64,000 bases of DNA from Actinoplanes cyaneus (GCF_016862095.1 NZ_BOMH01000071.1:1-64000); one strand, 5' to 3'; positions 33,693-43,332 are shown, counted from the stretch's first letter. Numbers and translations are program-made. Notes: generated by a model from the sequence alone, not told the origin.

Positions 33693-35522
33693 TTGCCGTT
33701 CCCCCTTCGCAGACGGGTCGTACTGAGCATTCTCTGGGCTTTGTCGATCCTGTGCGTCTCCGTTCTGTTCCCGCCGGCTGCCCGGGCCGACAACCCGATC
33801 GTGCAGACCATCTACACCGCCGACCCGGCCCCGCTGGTCCACAACGGCCGGGTCTACCTCTACACCGGCCACGACGAGGACAACTCGACCTACTTCACGA
33901 TGAAGGAATGGCGGGTCTACTCGACGTCGGACATGGTGAACTGGACCGACCACGGCTCCCCGATGAGCCTGGCCACCTTCAGCTGGGCCAAGAGCGACGC
34001 GTGGGCCGGCCAGGTCACCTACCGCAACGGCAAGTTCTACTGGTACGTCCCGGTCACCAGCCGGGCCAGCGGCCGGATGGCCATCGGGGTCGGCGTCTCG
34101 GACAGCCCCACCGGCCCCTTCACCGACGCTCTCGGCAAACCGCTGGTGGAGAACGGGGAGATCGACCCGACCGTCTTCATCGACGACAACGGGCAGGCGT
34201 ACCTGTACTGGGGGAACCCGAACCTGTGGTACGTCCGGCTGAACACCGACATGATCAGCTACAGCGGCGGCGTGAACCAGATCCCGCTCACCACCGCGGG
34301 CTTCGGCACCCGGACCGGTGTCGCCAACCGTCCGACGCTGTACGAGGAAGGCCCCTGGGTCTACAAGCGCAACGGGCTCTACTACAACGTCTTCGCCGCG
34401 AAGTGCTGCTCCGAGTTCATCGGTTACTCCACGTCGACCGGCCCGACCGGCCCGTGGACCTACCGCGGCACCGTCATGCCCACCCAGGGCAGCAGCTTCA
34501 CCAACCACCCCGGGATCATCGACTTCAACGGTAGTTCGTACTTCTTCTACCACAACGGCGCGCTCCCGGGCGGCGGTGGATTCACCCGCTCCGTGGCCGT
34601 GGAGAAGTTCAGCTACAACGCCGACGGCACCATCCCTGCGATGAACATGACCACGACCGGCCCGCCGCAGAACGGCACGTTCAACCCGTACGTCCGCCAG
34701 GAGGCCGAAACGATCGCCTGGAGTTCCGGGATCGAGACCGAGGCGACGTCCGAGGGCGGCCGGAACATTGCCAACATCGAGAACGGCGACTACGTCAAGG
34801 TGAAGGGTGTCGCCTTCGGCAGCGGCGGCGCCACCTCGTTCACCGCGCGGGTCGCCTCGGCCACCAGCGGCGGGCGGATCGAGCTGCGCACCGGCAGCCC
34901 CACCGGCGCCCTGGCCGGCACCTGCACCGTCCCCGGCACGGGAGCCTGGCAGACGTGGACCTCGGTGTCCTGCGGGGTGACCGGCCTGACCGGCACCCAG
35001 GACCTGTACCTGCGATTCACCGGTGGCAGCGGCTTCCTGTTCAACGTGAACTGGTGGCAGTTCACCGGCGGCGGCACGGGCGGGAACCTTCTCACCAACC
35101 CCGACCTGGAGCAGGGCACCAGCGGCTGGCAGGTCAACGGCAGCGGCACGCTCGCGGCCAGCACCTCGGTCGTGCACGGCGGCACGCAGGCGCTCGGCAT
35201 CACCGGCCGCACCGGTGCGTGGAACGGCCCCGCGCAGGACGTGACGTCCCGGATGACCAACGGCAAGTCGTACGCCACCAGCGTGTGGGTGCGCTCGCAG
35301 AGCGGCACCCCCGGCGCGAAGGCGACGCTGGCGCTGACGGCGAACGGCACCACCAGCTACCTGCAGCTGACCCCGGCCGCGCCGGTGAACGCGAGTGGCT
35401 GGACCCAGTTGACCGGCACGGCGACCGTCTCGTGGACCGGAACGCTGTCCCGGGCGGTGCTCTACGTCGAGACCACCGAGGGCACGGACGGCCTCTACAT
35501 CGACGACGCCTCCTTCCAGTGA
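33693..35522 (+). CDS. Secreted glycoside hydrolase family 43 with CBM6 and a CBM4/22-like domain
   Basis: 609 residues. A signal peptide ends near ARA|DNP. The GH43 five-blade propeller has the catalytic triad: base Asp44 (YTADPAP), pKa-modulating Asp158 (GEIDPT) and acid Glu219 (YEEGPW). It is followed by a CBM6 (EAETIAW ... NVNWWQF, about 345-470) and a C-terminal CBM4_9-like jelly roll (LLTNPDLEQGTSGW ... YIDDASFQ). Likely an alpha-L-arabinofuranosidase or beta-xylosidase on arabinoxylan or arabinan. TTG 33693 is chosen because CGGAGG (33681-33686) precedes it and gives a clean signal peptide. First gene of the degradation island. Confidence 0.9.
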   Translation: MPFPLRRRVVLSILWALSILCVSVLFPPAARADNPIVQTIYTADPAPLVHNGRVYLYTGHDEDNSTYFTMKEWRVYSTSDMVNWTDHGSPMSLATFSWAKSDAWAGQVTYRNGKFYWYVPVTSRASGRMAIGVGVSDSPTGPFTDALGKPLVENGEIDPTVFIDDNGQAYLYWGNPNLWYVRLNTDMISYSGGVNQIPLTTAGFGTRTGVANRPTLYEEGPWVYKRNGLYYNVFAAKCCSEFIGYSTSTGPTGPWTYRGTVMPTQGSSFTNHPGIIDFNGSSYFFYHNGALPGGGGFTRSVAVEKFSYNADGTIPAMNMTTTGPPQNGTFNPYVRQEAETIAWSSGIETEATSEGGRNIANIENGDYVKVKGVAFGSGGATSFTARVASATSGGRIELRTGSPTGALAGTCTVPGTGAWQTWTSVSCGVTGLTGTQDLYLRFTGGSGFLFNVNWWQFTGGGTGGNLLTNPDLEQGTSGWQVNGSGTLAASTSVVHGGTQALGITGRTGAWNGPAQDVTSRMTNGKSYATSVWVRSQSGTPGAKATLALTANGTTSYLQLTPAAPVNASGWTQLTGTATVSWTGTLSRAVLYVETTEGTDGLYIDDASFQ

Positions 35523-35590
35523 GCATCGCTCCAGTGACCATCGCTCATCCCCACCGGCACGAATCACACCTCCGGAGAGGTCGATCACCC

Positions 35591-37225
35591 ATGAGACGTT
35601 GGAAGTCCATGCTCGCGGCGGGCCTCCTGCTGCTGTCGAGCACCGCGTTCGTCGCTTCCGCCACCCCGGCGCAGGCCCTCGACAACGGCGTGGGCCGTAC
35701 CCCGCCGATGGGGTGGAACAGCTGGAACACCTTCTTCTGCAACATCAGCGAATCGCTGATCCGGGGCATGGCCGACGCCATCGTCAGCACCGGGATGCGC
35801 GACGCCGGCTACCAGTACGTGGTGGTCGACGACTGCTGGATGAACTCGGTCCGGGACGGCAGCGGCAACCTGCAGGGCGATCCGACCCGGTTCCCCAGCG
35901 GGATGAAGGCGCTCGGCGACTACATCCACAGCAAGGGGTTGAAGTTCGGGATCTACCAGGCCCCGCTGGACCAGACCTGTGCGCAGTACTTCGACTCGTA
36001 TCCGGGCGCCACCGGCAGCCAGGGGCACGAGACCGCCGACGCCCGGCAGTTCGCGGCCTGGGGCGTCGACTACCTGAAGTACGACTGGTGCTCGCCCAGC
36101 GGCTCCATCACCGACCAGGTGAACACCTTCGCCAAGATGCGGGACGCGCTCGCCGCCACCGGCCGGCCGATCCTCTACAGCATCAACTCCAACAGCGTGC
36201 ACGCCAAGACCGGGCCGCAGCGCAACTGGGGCGACGTGGCGAACATCTGGCGCACCACCGAGGACATCCAGCTGCAGTGGGACACCGGGGTGGCCAACGG
36301 TTACCCGATGGGTGTCAAGAACATCGTCGACGTGAACGTGCCGCTCGCTTCGTACGCCAGGCCCGGGGGCTTCAACGACCCGGACATGATGGAGGTCGGT
36401 CGCGGCACGCTGACCGACACCGAGCAGCGTTCGCACTTCGCCCTCTGGGCGATGATGGCCGCCCCGCTGATCGCCGGCAACGACATCCGCAACATGAGCG
36501 CCGCGACCCAGACCATCCTGAAGAACCCGCGACTGATCGCGATCAACCAGGACACCCTCGGCCTGCAGGGCGTCCAGGTCGCGGGTGACGCCGGTCAGCG
36601 GGTGCTGGCCAAGCGCCTGTCCAACGGTGACGTCGCGGTGGCCCTGTTCAACCAGAGCAGTTCGACCCGCACGATCACGACCACGGCGGCGGCGGTGGGC
36701 AAGAGCGGGGCGTCGTCCTACTCCCTGGTCGACGCCTGGAGCGGCGCCACGACGAGCACCTCCGGCACGATCAGTGCCAGCGTCCCGGCGCACGGAACCG
36801 TCGTCTACCGGGTCAGCGGCGGCGTCACCGGTGACCCGCAGGCGCCGGCTTCGACGACCCTGGTCAGCTCGTCGTCCGGGCGTTGCCTCGACGTGCCGAA
36901 CAGCAACACCGCCAACGGCACCCAGCCGGTCGTCTGGGACTGCAACGGCGCCGGCAACCAGCGGTGGACCGTGTCCGGCCAGACCCTGCAGGCCCTCGGG
37001 AAATGCCTCGACGCGCCGACCGGGGCCACGGCCGGGGCGAAGGTGCAGATCTGGGACTGCAACGGCGGCACCAACCAGCAGTGGACCTTCCAGTCCAACG
37101 GCACGGTCCGCAACAACCAGTCCGGTCTCTGCCTGGACGTCTACAACAACCAGACGGCCAACGGCACCCTGACCCTGCTGTGGACCTGCACGGGCGCCGC
37201 GAACCAGGTGTGGTCCCGGCGCTGA
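35591..37225 (+). CDS. Secreted GH27 alpha-galactosidase or beta-L-arabinopyranosidase with CBM13
   Basis: 544 residues. Signal peptide to about AQA|LDN. The GH27 barrel starts with PPMGWNSWN and has the DDCW substrate loop (Asp80-Asp81), nucleophile Asp165 (LKYDWC) and acid/base Asp in NDPDMM (about 263-265). A beta-sandwich domain follows, then a ricin-type CBM13 trefoil with three repeated CLD...QW motifs. GH27 bacterial enzymes with this layout hydrolyse terminal alpha-galactose or beta-L-arabinopyranose of arabinogalactan; the residue pattern alone does not decide. It follows the GH43 gene by 68 bp and may share its mRNA. Confidence 0.9.
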   Translation: MRRWKSMLAAGLLLLSSTAFVASATPAQALDNGVGRTPPMGWNSWNTFFCNISESLIRGMADAIVSTGMRDAGYQYVVVDDCWMNSVRDGSGNLQGDPTRFPSGMKALGDYIHSKGLKFGIYQAPLDQTCAQYFDSYPGATGSQGHETADARQFAAWGVDYLKYDWCSPSGSITDQVNTFAKMRDALAATGRPILYSINSNSVHAKTGPQRNWGDVANIWRTTEDIQLQWDTGVANGYPMGVKNIVDVNVPLASYARPGGFNDPDMMEVGRGTLTDTEQRSHFALWAMMAAPLIAGNDIRNMSAATQTILKNPRLIAINQDTLGLQGVQVAGDAGQRVLAKRLSNGDVAVALFNQSSSTRTITTTAAAVGKSGASSYSLVDAWSGATTSTSGTISASVPAHGTVVYRVSGGVTGDPQAPASTTLVSSSSGRCLDVPNSNTANGTQPVVWDCNGAGNQRWTVSGQTLQALGKCLDAPTGATAGAKVQIWDCNGGTNQQWTFQSNGTVRNNQSGLCLDVYNNQTANGTLTLLWTCTGAANQVWSRR

Positions 37226-37236
37226 CCGCTGCGCAT

Positions 37237-37275
37237 CGATACACGCCGTCGGGCCCGGCCTGACGGCGTGTATCG
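37237..37275 (+). terminator. Strong hairpin after the GH27 gene
   Basis: CGATACACGCCGTC (37237-37250) pairs perfectly with GACGGCGTGTATCG (37262-37275) across an 11-nt loop, just after the GH27 stop. It probably ends the GH43-GH27 transcript. Confidence 0.8.
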
Positions 37276-37333
37276 GTGGCACCGGCCGGCATGACGTTTC
37301 TCATCGATGGACGCCATTGTTCCGGGGTGATGC

Positions 37334-37345
37334 GGGAGCGCTCCC
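37334..37345. promoter_or_regulatory. CebR-like operator upstream of the lactonase gene
   Basis: GGGAGCGCTCCC with flanking C and A, the same 12-bp core and flanks as at 3910-3921. It lies about 140 bp before the SMP-30 lactonase start, suggesting that gene and perhaps the following dehydrogenase respond to cellobiose. Confidence 0.65.
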
Positions 37346-37486
37346 ATAAGTTATCGCCATTCGCGTCATACGTCATTAGGAACGGGGGAGACGTGCGCGA
37401 ATGCCCAGCTGGGATGCCGGTGGAAGGTATCGCCGGCTCTTTCTTCTCGCGTTGCGAGGCGTTCGGAAAGTGCTACGTTCAAAGTC

Positions 37487-38509
37487 ATGCGCGTCGATTC
37501 CCTGAGGTCAATCAGAAGCGGCATGACGGCGGTCACCGGCATCGCAGGTCTGCTGTTCGCCGCAGTGCCGGCGGTCGCCGTTCCGGACAGTCCGCCGGGG
37601 GCGCCGCCCGGCGTGTGCGAGGGCGGCGTGCCCACGGAGCCGCCCCTTCCCGGCGCCGCTCTGTCCGCCGCGCGAGTTCAGGGCGGCTTCACGTTCCTCG
37701 AGGGCCCGGTCTGGGTCGCCGATCCGGGCTACCTGCTCGTGTCCGATCTCGGCGCGGCCACCGGCGCCCAGCAGGTCCAGCCGTCGACGATCCGCCGGCT
37801 GGCCCCACCGGCGCCGGCCGAGACGTTCGTCGTCGCCTCCGGCAGCAACGGCCTGGCGCTGAGCCCGGACGGACTCCAGATCGTCGCGGCCACCCACGAC
37901 AACCGGGGCGTCTCCGCGTTCCGCCGGTCCGACGGCGGCCGCACGGTCCTGGCGACCCGCTTCCAGGGCCGGGCCTTCAACTCGCCGAACGACGTCACGA
38001 TCCGCGCGGACGGCGTCGTCTACTTCACCGACCCGAACTTTCAGCGGGGCCGCCGGAGCGACGAGATGGGTGGCCGGACCGGGGTGTTCCGGATCGTGAA
38101 CGGGCAGGTCACCCTGGTCGACGACACCGTGCGTCAGCCCAACGGCATCGCGCTGTCCCCGGACGGCCGGACCCTGTACGTCGGCGCGTACGCGGAGAAT
38201 CGGATCTACGCCTACGCCGTCGAGCCGGACGGCAGCACCGGCGCGCGGACCGTCTTCGCCACCGTCGCCGGCCCGGACGGGGTGACAGTGGACTGCTCGG
38301 GCAACCTCTACTGGGTGTCGCACAGCGAGGGCCGGGTGCACGTGTTCTCGCCCTCCGGCGCCACGCTCGGGACGATCGCGTCCGGCTCGGAGGCCACCAA
38401 CGCGGCGTTCGGCGGTGCGGATCGGCGCACCCTCTACATCACCGCGGGCCGGACCGGCGACTACGCCGTCTATGCCATCCGGCTCGGCATACCCGGTTAC
38501 CCGTACTGA
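37487..38509 (+). CDS. Secreted SMP-30/gluconolactonase-like protein
   Basis: 340 residues. An N-terminal hydrophobic signal ends near VPAVAVPDS. The six-bladed propeller of the SMP-30 family shows as repeated strands with FLEGPVWV, the metal-site Glu early (LEGPVW) and NGLALSPDG/NGIALSPDG pairs. The family hydrolyses aldonolactones. Being secreted, and followed directly by a PQQ-type sugar dehydrogenase, it would open the lactone that enzyme makes. Start at ATG 37487, no strong RBS visible. Confidence 0.82.
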   Translation: MRVDSLRSIRSGMTAVTGIAGLLFAAVPAVAVPDSPPGAPPGVCEGGVPTEPPLPGAALSAARVQGGFTFLEGPVWVADPGYLLVSDLGAATGAQQVQPSTIRRLAPPAPAETFVVASGSNGLALSPDGLQIVAATHDNRGVSAFRRSDGGRTVLATRFQGRAFNSPNDVTIRADGVVYFTDPNFQRGRRSDEMGGRTGVFRIVNGQVTLVDDTVRQPNGIALSPDGRTLYVGAYAENRIYAYAVEPDGSTGARTVFATVAGPDGVTVDCSGNLYWVSHSEGRVHVFSPSGATLGTIASGSEATNAAFGGADRRTLYITAGRTGDYAVYAIRLGIPGYPY

Positions 38510-38545
38510 TTCTCGCGTCCCGGACGCGGTCAGAAAGGTGTTCCC

Positions 38546-40201
38546 ATGCGTGCTGTCGCGCTACCCCTGCTCCTTCCGGCCCTGATCGCGGCCGGCGGCT
38601 CGCTGCCGCTGACCGCCCCGGCCGACACCACGCCACCGACCGCCCCGGCCCGGCTGCGTGCCGTGTCGCTCACCTGCGAGTCGGTCGGCCTGCGCTGGTC
38701 GGCGGCCACCGACGACGTCGGCGTCACCGCCTACGACATCTACCACGACGGTCAGCTCGTGACGTCCGTGCCGGGGTCCACCAGGTCGGCGACCCTGCCG
38801 GTGGTCGGCGGCGCGACCTGGGGATGGTATGTGAACGCGCGGGACCGGGCCGGGAACGTCTCGCAGGCCGGTCCCACGGTGTCCGTCACCCCGCCCTACT
38901 GCGAGGTGGACGATCAGGCGCCGACCGTTCCCGCCGGGTTGACCGGCACCGCGACCGGCACTTCGGTCGTCCTGTCCTGGACGGCGGCGTCCGACAACGT
39001 GGCGGTGGTCGCGTACGTCGTGTATCGCGACGGGACCCCGGCCGGCACCGTCACCGGCTCGGCCGCGAATCCGCCCGCGACCTCGTTCACCGACAGCGGG
39101 CTGCGCCCGGGCACCGGGTACCGGTACTCCGTGCTGGCTCGCGACGCCCAGGGCAACGTCTCCGCCCGGAGCGCCGAGGTGACCGTTGCCACCGGCGCGG
39201 GCTGCACCAGCCCGGTGTGTGGCAGCACCCAGGTGACGACCGAGCAGGACCTGCCCTGGGGTCTGGTCCAGACGCCTGACGGCACGGTGCTCTACGGCCG
39301 CCGGGACGTCTTCGACATCATCGCGATGAACCCCGACGGCAGCGGCAAGCAGAGCATCGGGACCGTGCCCGGGGTTCAGGGCACCAACGGTGAGGGCGGC
39401 GTGCTGGGGCTGGCGGTGGGGCCGGACTTCACCACCGACCGGTGGCTGTACATCTACCACACGAGCCCGACCGACAACCGGATCGTGCGGATCCGTTACG
39501 ACGGCACCTTGCGTACCGACACGCTCCAGGTGCTGCTCACCGGCATTCCGCGCAACAAGTACCACAACGGCGGGCGGCTGCGGTTCGGCCCGGACGGCAT
39601 GCTCTACGCCGCGGCCGGTGACGGTCAGGACCCGGACCAGGCCCAGGACCTCGCCTCCCTCGGCGGCAAGGTGCTCCGGCTGCGGCCGGACGGCGGGGTG
39701 CCGGCCGACAACCCCTTCGCCGGCAGCTACGTGTGGAGCTACGGGCACCGCAACCCGCAGGGGCTGGCCTTCGACTCGCGCGGCCGGCTGTGGGAGCAGG
39801 AGTTCGGCAACAACGTGATGGACGAGACGAACCTCGTGGTGAAGGGCGGCAACTACGGCTGGCCGGCCTGCGAGGGCACCACCGGCGACTGCGCCGGAGC
39901 CGGCCTGATCGCGCCGGTCCGCACGTACCCGGTCGCGGCGGCGTCCTGCAGCGGCATCGCGATCGTCCGTGATGTCCTCTACATCGCCTGTCTGCGAGGG
40001 ACCCGCCTCTACCGGGCGGTGATCAGCGGCGACACGCTCACCGACGTCCAGCAGTACTTCGTCGGCACCTATGGCCGGCTGCGGACGGTCGAACCGTCGA
40101 TCGACGGCAACCTGTGGCTGACCACCAGCACCGGCGGCGACAAGGACAGCGTGCCCCGCAACAGCAACGAGCGGATCTTCGAGGTGACCGTGGGGCGGTG
40201 A
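38546..40201 (+). CDS. Secreted PQQ-dependent sugar dehydrogenase-like protein with two FN3 domains
   Basis: 551 residues. After a signal peptide come two fibronectin type III domains (about 35-115 and 125-220, each ending in a GNVS-containing loop), then a GSDH-type six-bladed propeller. Characteristic stretches are WGLVQTPDG, NGEGGVLGLAVGPDF, KYHNGGRLRFGPDGMLYAAAGDG and WSYGHRNPQGLAFD, which carry the PQQ/Ca positions of soluble glucose and sorbosone dehydrogenases. It probably oxidises sugars or oligosaccharides outside the cell and could feed electrons to the LPMO. It is 36 bp downstream of the lactonase gene. Confidence 0.85.
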   Translation: MRAVALPLLLPALIAAGGSLPLTAPADTTPPTAPARLRAVSLTCESVGLRWSAATDDVGVTAYDIYHDGQLVTSVPGSTRSATLPVVGGATWGWYVNARDRAGNVSQAGPTVSVTPPYCEVDDQAPTVPAGLTGTATGTSVVLSWTAASDNVAVVAYVVYRDGTPAGTVTGSAANPPATSFTDSGLRPGTGYRYSVLARDAQGNVSARSAEVTVATGAGCTSPVCGSTQVTTEQDLPWGLVQTPDGTVLYGRRDVFDIIAMNPDGSGKQSIGTVPGVQGTNGEGGVLGLAVGPDFTTDRWLYIYHTSPTDNRIVRIRYDGTLRTDTLQVLLTGIPRNKYHNGGRLRFGPDGMLYAAAGDGQDPDQAQDLASLGGKVLRLRPDGGVPADNPFAGSYVWSYGHRNPQGLAFDSRGRLWEQEFGNNVMDETNLVVKGGNYGWPACEGTTGDCAGAGLIAPVRTYPVAAASCSGIAIVRDVLYIACLRGTRLYRAVISGDTLTDVQQYFVGTYGRLRTVEPSIDGNLWLTTSTGGDKDSVPRNSNERIFEVTVGR

Positions 40202-40565
40202 CCCGGGCTGACGTCGGCCTGGTGATTCCGGCTTTTCCGGACAGTTCGAGAAAACGTTTTCCCAGTTTAGTTTTCATCATTCTTGAAAAACTTACCTCCG
40301 CAAAGTGTAATGACGACTGGTGCGTGGCTGTGACCTGAGGAGATGCTACGCATTCGGGAGGCGTGACGAAGGATCGCCGGTGTTCCGGAAACACGTGGTC
40401 CTTGTTTCCTTGAGCCCACAGAAGCCGCTGTCGTAACATGCCAGAAGCGGTTGTTAACGGTAACGTGACAATCGACTTCGTCCGATCGGCCGGCCCGGAC
40501 CGTGCGTACACGGTCGGCAGGCCCGCATCCGGCATCCCCGTCCTCCCCGATGCGTTGGAGTCCCC
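40202..40565. promoter_or_regulatory. GH127 promoter region with two LacI-type operator candidates
   Basis: A perfect 12-bp palindrome GAAAACGTTTTC with a central CG, typical of LacI-family sites, lies at 40250-40261. A second site TGTTAACGGTAACG lies at 40452-40465 and contains GTTA/TAAC arms. The whole stretch is much less G+C-rich than the genes. No ORF is convincing here. Confidence 0.5.
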
Positions 40566-42896
40566 ATGTCCCCCTTGCCCATGAACCGCCGTCACCTGTT
40601 GCAGGCCGCCGGCATCACCGCGCTGGCCTCCGCCGCCGGCGGCACCGGTGCCTTCCTGGCCGAGCCGGCGAGCGCCGCCGAGATCCCGCCCACCCGGCCG
40701 GACCTCGGGGTGTCGGCGTACCCGTTCGAGCTCGGCCAGGTGCGCCTGACCGCGGGCCGCTTCCAGGACAACGAGAACCGCACCCTGAACTACCTGCGGT
40801 TCGTCGACGTCGACCGCCTGCTGTACGTGTTCCGCGCCAACCACAAGCTGTCCACGAACGGCGCCGCGTCCAACGGCGGGTGGGACGCGCCGAACTTCCC
40901 GTTCCGCAGCCACATGCAGGGTCACTTCCTGACCGCCTGGGCGCAGGCGTACGCGGTGCGCGGCGACACCACGTGCCGGGACAAGGCCAACTACATGGTC
41001 GCCGAGCTGGCCAAGTGTCAGGCCAACAACGGCGCCGCCGGGTTCAACACCGGTTACCTGTCCGGCTTCCCCGAGTCCGACGTCAGCGCGGTCGAGGCCG
41101 GCACGCCCGTCGCCGTGTCGTACTACTGCATCCACAAGACCCTGGCCGGGCTGCTCGACGTCTGGCGGTACCTCGGCAACACGCAGGCCCGCGACGTCCT
41201 GCTGAGGTTCGCCGGCTGGGTCGACTGGCGCACCGGCCGGCTCAGCTACAGCCAGATGCAGACGGTCCTGAACACCGAGTTCGGCGGCATGAACGCGGTG
41301 CTGACCGACCTCTACCAGCAGACCGGTGACACCCGCTGGCTCACCGTCGCGAAACGGTTCGACCACGCCGCGATCTTCGACCCGCTCGCCGCGAACCAGG
41401 ACCAGCTCAACGGCAAGCACGCGAACACCAACCTCCCGAAGTGGGTCGGCGCCGCCCGGGAGTACAAGGCCACCGGCACGACCCGGTACCGCGACATCGC
41501 GAGCAACGTCTGGACCATGGTCACCTCCGCCCACTCGTACGTCATCGGCGGGAACAGCCAGGCCGAGCACTTCAAGGCGCCGAACGCGATCGCCGGCTAC
41601 CTCACCAACGACACGTGCGAGCACTGCAACACGTACAACATGTTGAAGCTGACCCGCGAGTTGTGGCTGCTCGACCCGAACCGGGCCGACTACTTCGACT
41701 ACTACGAGCGGGCCCTGCTCAACCACCTGATCGGCGCGCAGAACCCGGCCGACAGCCACGGCCACATCACCTACTTCACCCCGCTCAAACCGGGCGGGCG
41801 CCGGGGCGTCGGGCCGGCGTGGGGCGGCGGCACCTGGTCCACCGACTACAACAGTTTCTGGTGCTGCCAGGGCACCGGCATCGAGACCAACACCAAGCTG
41901 GCGGACTCGATCTACTTCTACAACGGCACCACGCTGACGGTGAACCTGTACGTGCCGTCGGTGCTCACCTGGACCCAGCGCGGGATCACGGTCACCCAGT
42001 CCACGACGTACCCGGTCAGCGACACCACCACGCTGACGCTGAGCGGCACGACGAGCGGCACGTGGGATCTGCGGCTGCGCATCCCGTCCTGGACCACCGG
42101 CCCGGTGATCAGCGTCAACGGCACCGTGCAGAACGTCACGGCGACCCCGGGCAGCTACGCCACCGTCACCCGGTCCTGGGCGTCCGGCGACACCGTCACG
42201 GTCCGGCTGCCGATGCGCGTGATCATGAAGGCGGCCAACGACAATGCCAACCTGCAGGCCATCACGTACGGGCCCGCGGTGCTCTGCGGCAACTACGGCA
42301 ACACCACGCTGTCCGCGACGCCGTCACTGACCACCTCGTCGATCACCCGGACCAGCACCAGCAGCCTGGCCTTCACGGCGACCGCGAACGGCGCCACCGT
42401 GAACCTCGGACCGTTCCACGACGCCCAGGGCTTCAACTACAACGTCTACTGGAACACCGGTGGCGGCGGCGCCGCGGGCACCTACAAGCTGGTCAACGTC
42501 GGCACCGGGCTGGTCCTCGGCGTGCAAAACATGTCCACCGCCGACGGTGGCCTGGCCGTGGTCTGGGGGGACACCGGCACGGCCGATCACAACTGGGTCC
42601 GGATCGCCGACGGCAGCGCCGTCCGGTTCCGCAACGCCAACAGCGGCAAGGTCCTCGGCGTCGAGAACATGTCGACCGCCGACAACGGCCGCGTCCTGCA
42701 GTGGGGCGACACCGGCACCGCCGACCACCGCTGGACCCTCGTCGCCAACAGTGACGGCTCCTACCGCATCCGCAACGTCAACAGCGGCAAGGTCCTGGCC
42801 ATCCTCAACGGCTCCAGCACCTGGGGCGCCCAGGCCGTCCAGTACGCCGACAACGGCAGCACCACGAACAACTGGCGGCTGGTCCAGATCGGCTGA
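40566..42896 (+). CDS. Secreted GH127 beta-L-arabinofuranosidase with ricin-type lectin domain
   Basis: 776 residues. A twin-arginine signal peptide (MNRRHLLQAA) ends near SASAAE. The catalytic part is the DUF1680/GH127 barrel: acid/base candidate Glu334 (SQAEHF), the zinc site Glu352-His-Cys354 in TCEHCNTYN and the Cys433-Cys434 pair in FWCCQGTGIE. These match HypBA1's Zn site, where the first Cys of the pair is the nucleophile. A C-terminal RicinB_lectin_2 domain follows from about residue 635. It should release beta-L-arabinofuranose from hydroxyproline-linked arabinans or arabinogalactan-protein. GH146 is the close alternative. Confidence 0.88.
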   Translation: MSPLPMNRRHLLQAAGITALASAAGGTGAFLAEPASAAEIPPTRPDLGVSAYPFELGQVRLTAGRFQDNENRTLNYLRFVDVDRLLYVFRANHKLSTNGAASNGGWDAPNFPFRSHMQGHFLTAWAQAYAVRGDTTCRDKANYMVAELAKCQANNGAAGFNTGYLSGFPESDVSAVEAGTPVAVSYYCIHKTLAGLLDVWRYLGNTQARDVLLRFAGWVDWRTGRLSYSQMQTVLNTEFGGMNAVLTDLYQQTGDTRWLTVAKRFDHAAIFDPLAANQDQLNGKHANTNLPKWVGAAREYKATGTTRYRDIASNVWTMVTSAHSYVIGGNSQAEHFKAPNAIAGYLTNDTCEHCNTYNMLKLTRELWLLDPNRADYFDYYERALLNHLIGAQNPADSHGHITYFTPLKPGGRRGVGPAWGGGTWSTDYNSFWCCQGTGIETNTKLADSIYFYNGTTLTVNLYVPSVLTWTQRGITVTQSTTYPVSDTTTLTLSGTTSGTWDLRLRIPSWTTGPVISVNGTVQNVTATPGSYATVTRSWASGDTVTVRLPMRVIMKAANDNANLQAITYGPAVLCGNYGNTTLSATPSLTTSSITRTSTSSLAFTATANGATVNLGPFHDAQGFNYNVYWNTGGGGAAGTYKLVNVGTGLVLGVQNMSTADGGLAVVWGDTGTADHNWVRIADGSAVRFRNANSGKVLGVENMSTADNGRVLQWGDTGTADHRWTLVANSDGSYRIRNVNSGKVLAILNGSSTWGAQAVQYADNGSTTNNWRLVQIG

Positions 42897-42927
42897 GCCC
42901 TCCACCGCCACCGCCCGGCCCCGGACC

Positions 42928-42968
42928 CGCCCGCACACGGCGGGCCCGGGGCCGGTCGTGTGCGGGCG
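42928..42968 (+). terminator. Terminator hairpin after GH127
   Basis: CGCCCGCACACG (42928-42939) pairs perfectly with CGTGTGCGGGCG (42957-42968) across a 17-nt loop, 32 bp after the stop codon. Confidence 0.7.
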
Positions 42969-43332
42969 AGTCGCCGAATCCGGCTCTGCCCCACTGCTTC
43001 ACATCAATTCGACGACTCGCCGGGGGCGGTCCGCATAACACTTTCGCCTGACCGGGAACCCGAATTGAAAACTTGTCCCGGTACGCATTCCCATCGTTCC
43101 CGAAAAGCGTCTCCGATCAGGCGAAACGATGCCGATAGCGGTATCTGAAACAGCTCTGCCGAAACTTATCGATGTCGGGACTGTTACATCCAGGAGAAAT
43201 CAGTGATGATACGTCACATCAATCGAAGGACGTCGAGGCGTTAACCATTAGACGCCCCCGTCCGCCCCCGATGACAACCTCAGCCGGAGGAACCCGTCTC
43301 GTCATCGGCACCGTGGCAGAAGGAGATACGTG
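42969..43332. promoter_or_regulatory. Esterase upstream region with palindromes
   Basis: No gene is visible. A 10-bp inverted repeat TTTCGCCTGA/TCAGGCGAAA lies at 43042-43051 and 43117-43126. An 18-bp imperfect palindrome with TGATG/CATCA ends and a central ACGT lies at 43204-43221; it weakly resembles the ATACGT sites at 55253 and 59774. CGTTAACCATTAGA at 43239-43252 loosely fits the LacI-type pattern. Confidence 0.4.

Noticed and set aside
35585..37282. Minus-strand frame opposite GH27
   Set aside because: Antisense to GH27 with all catalytic motifs on the + strand.
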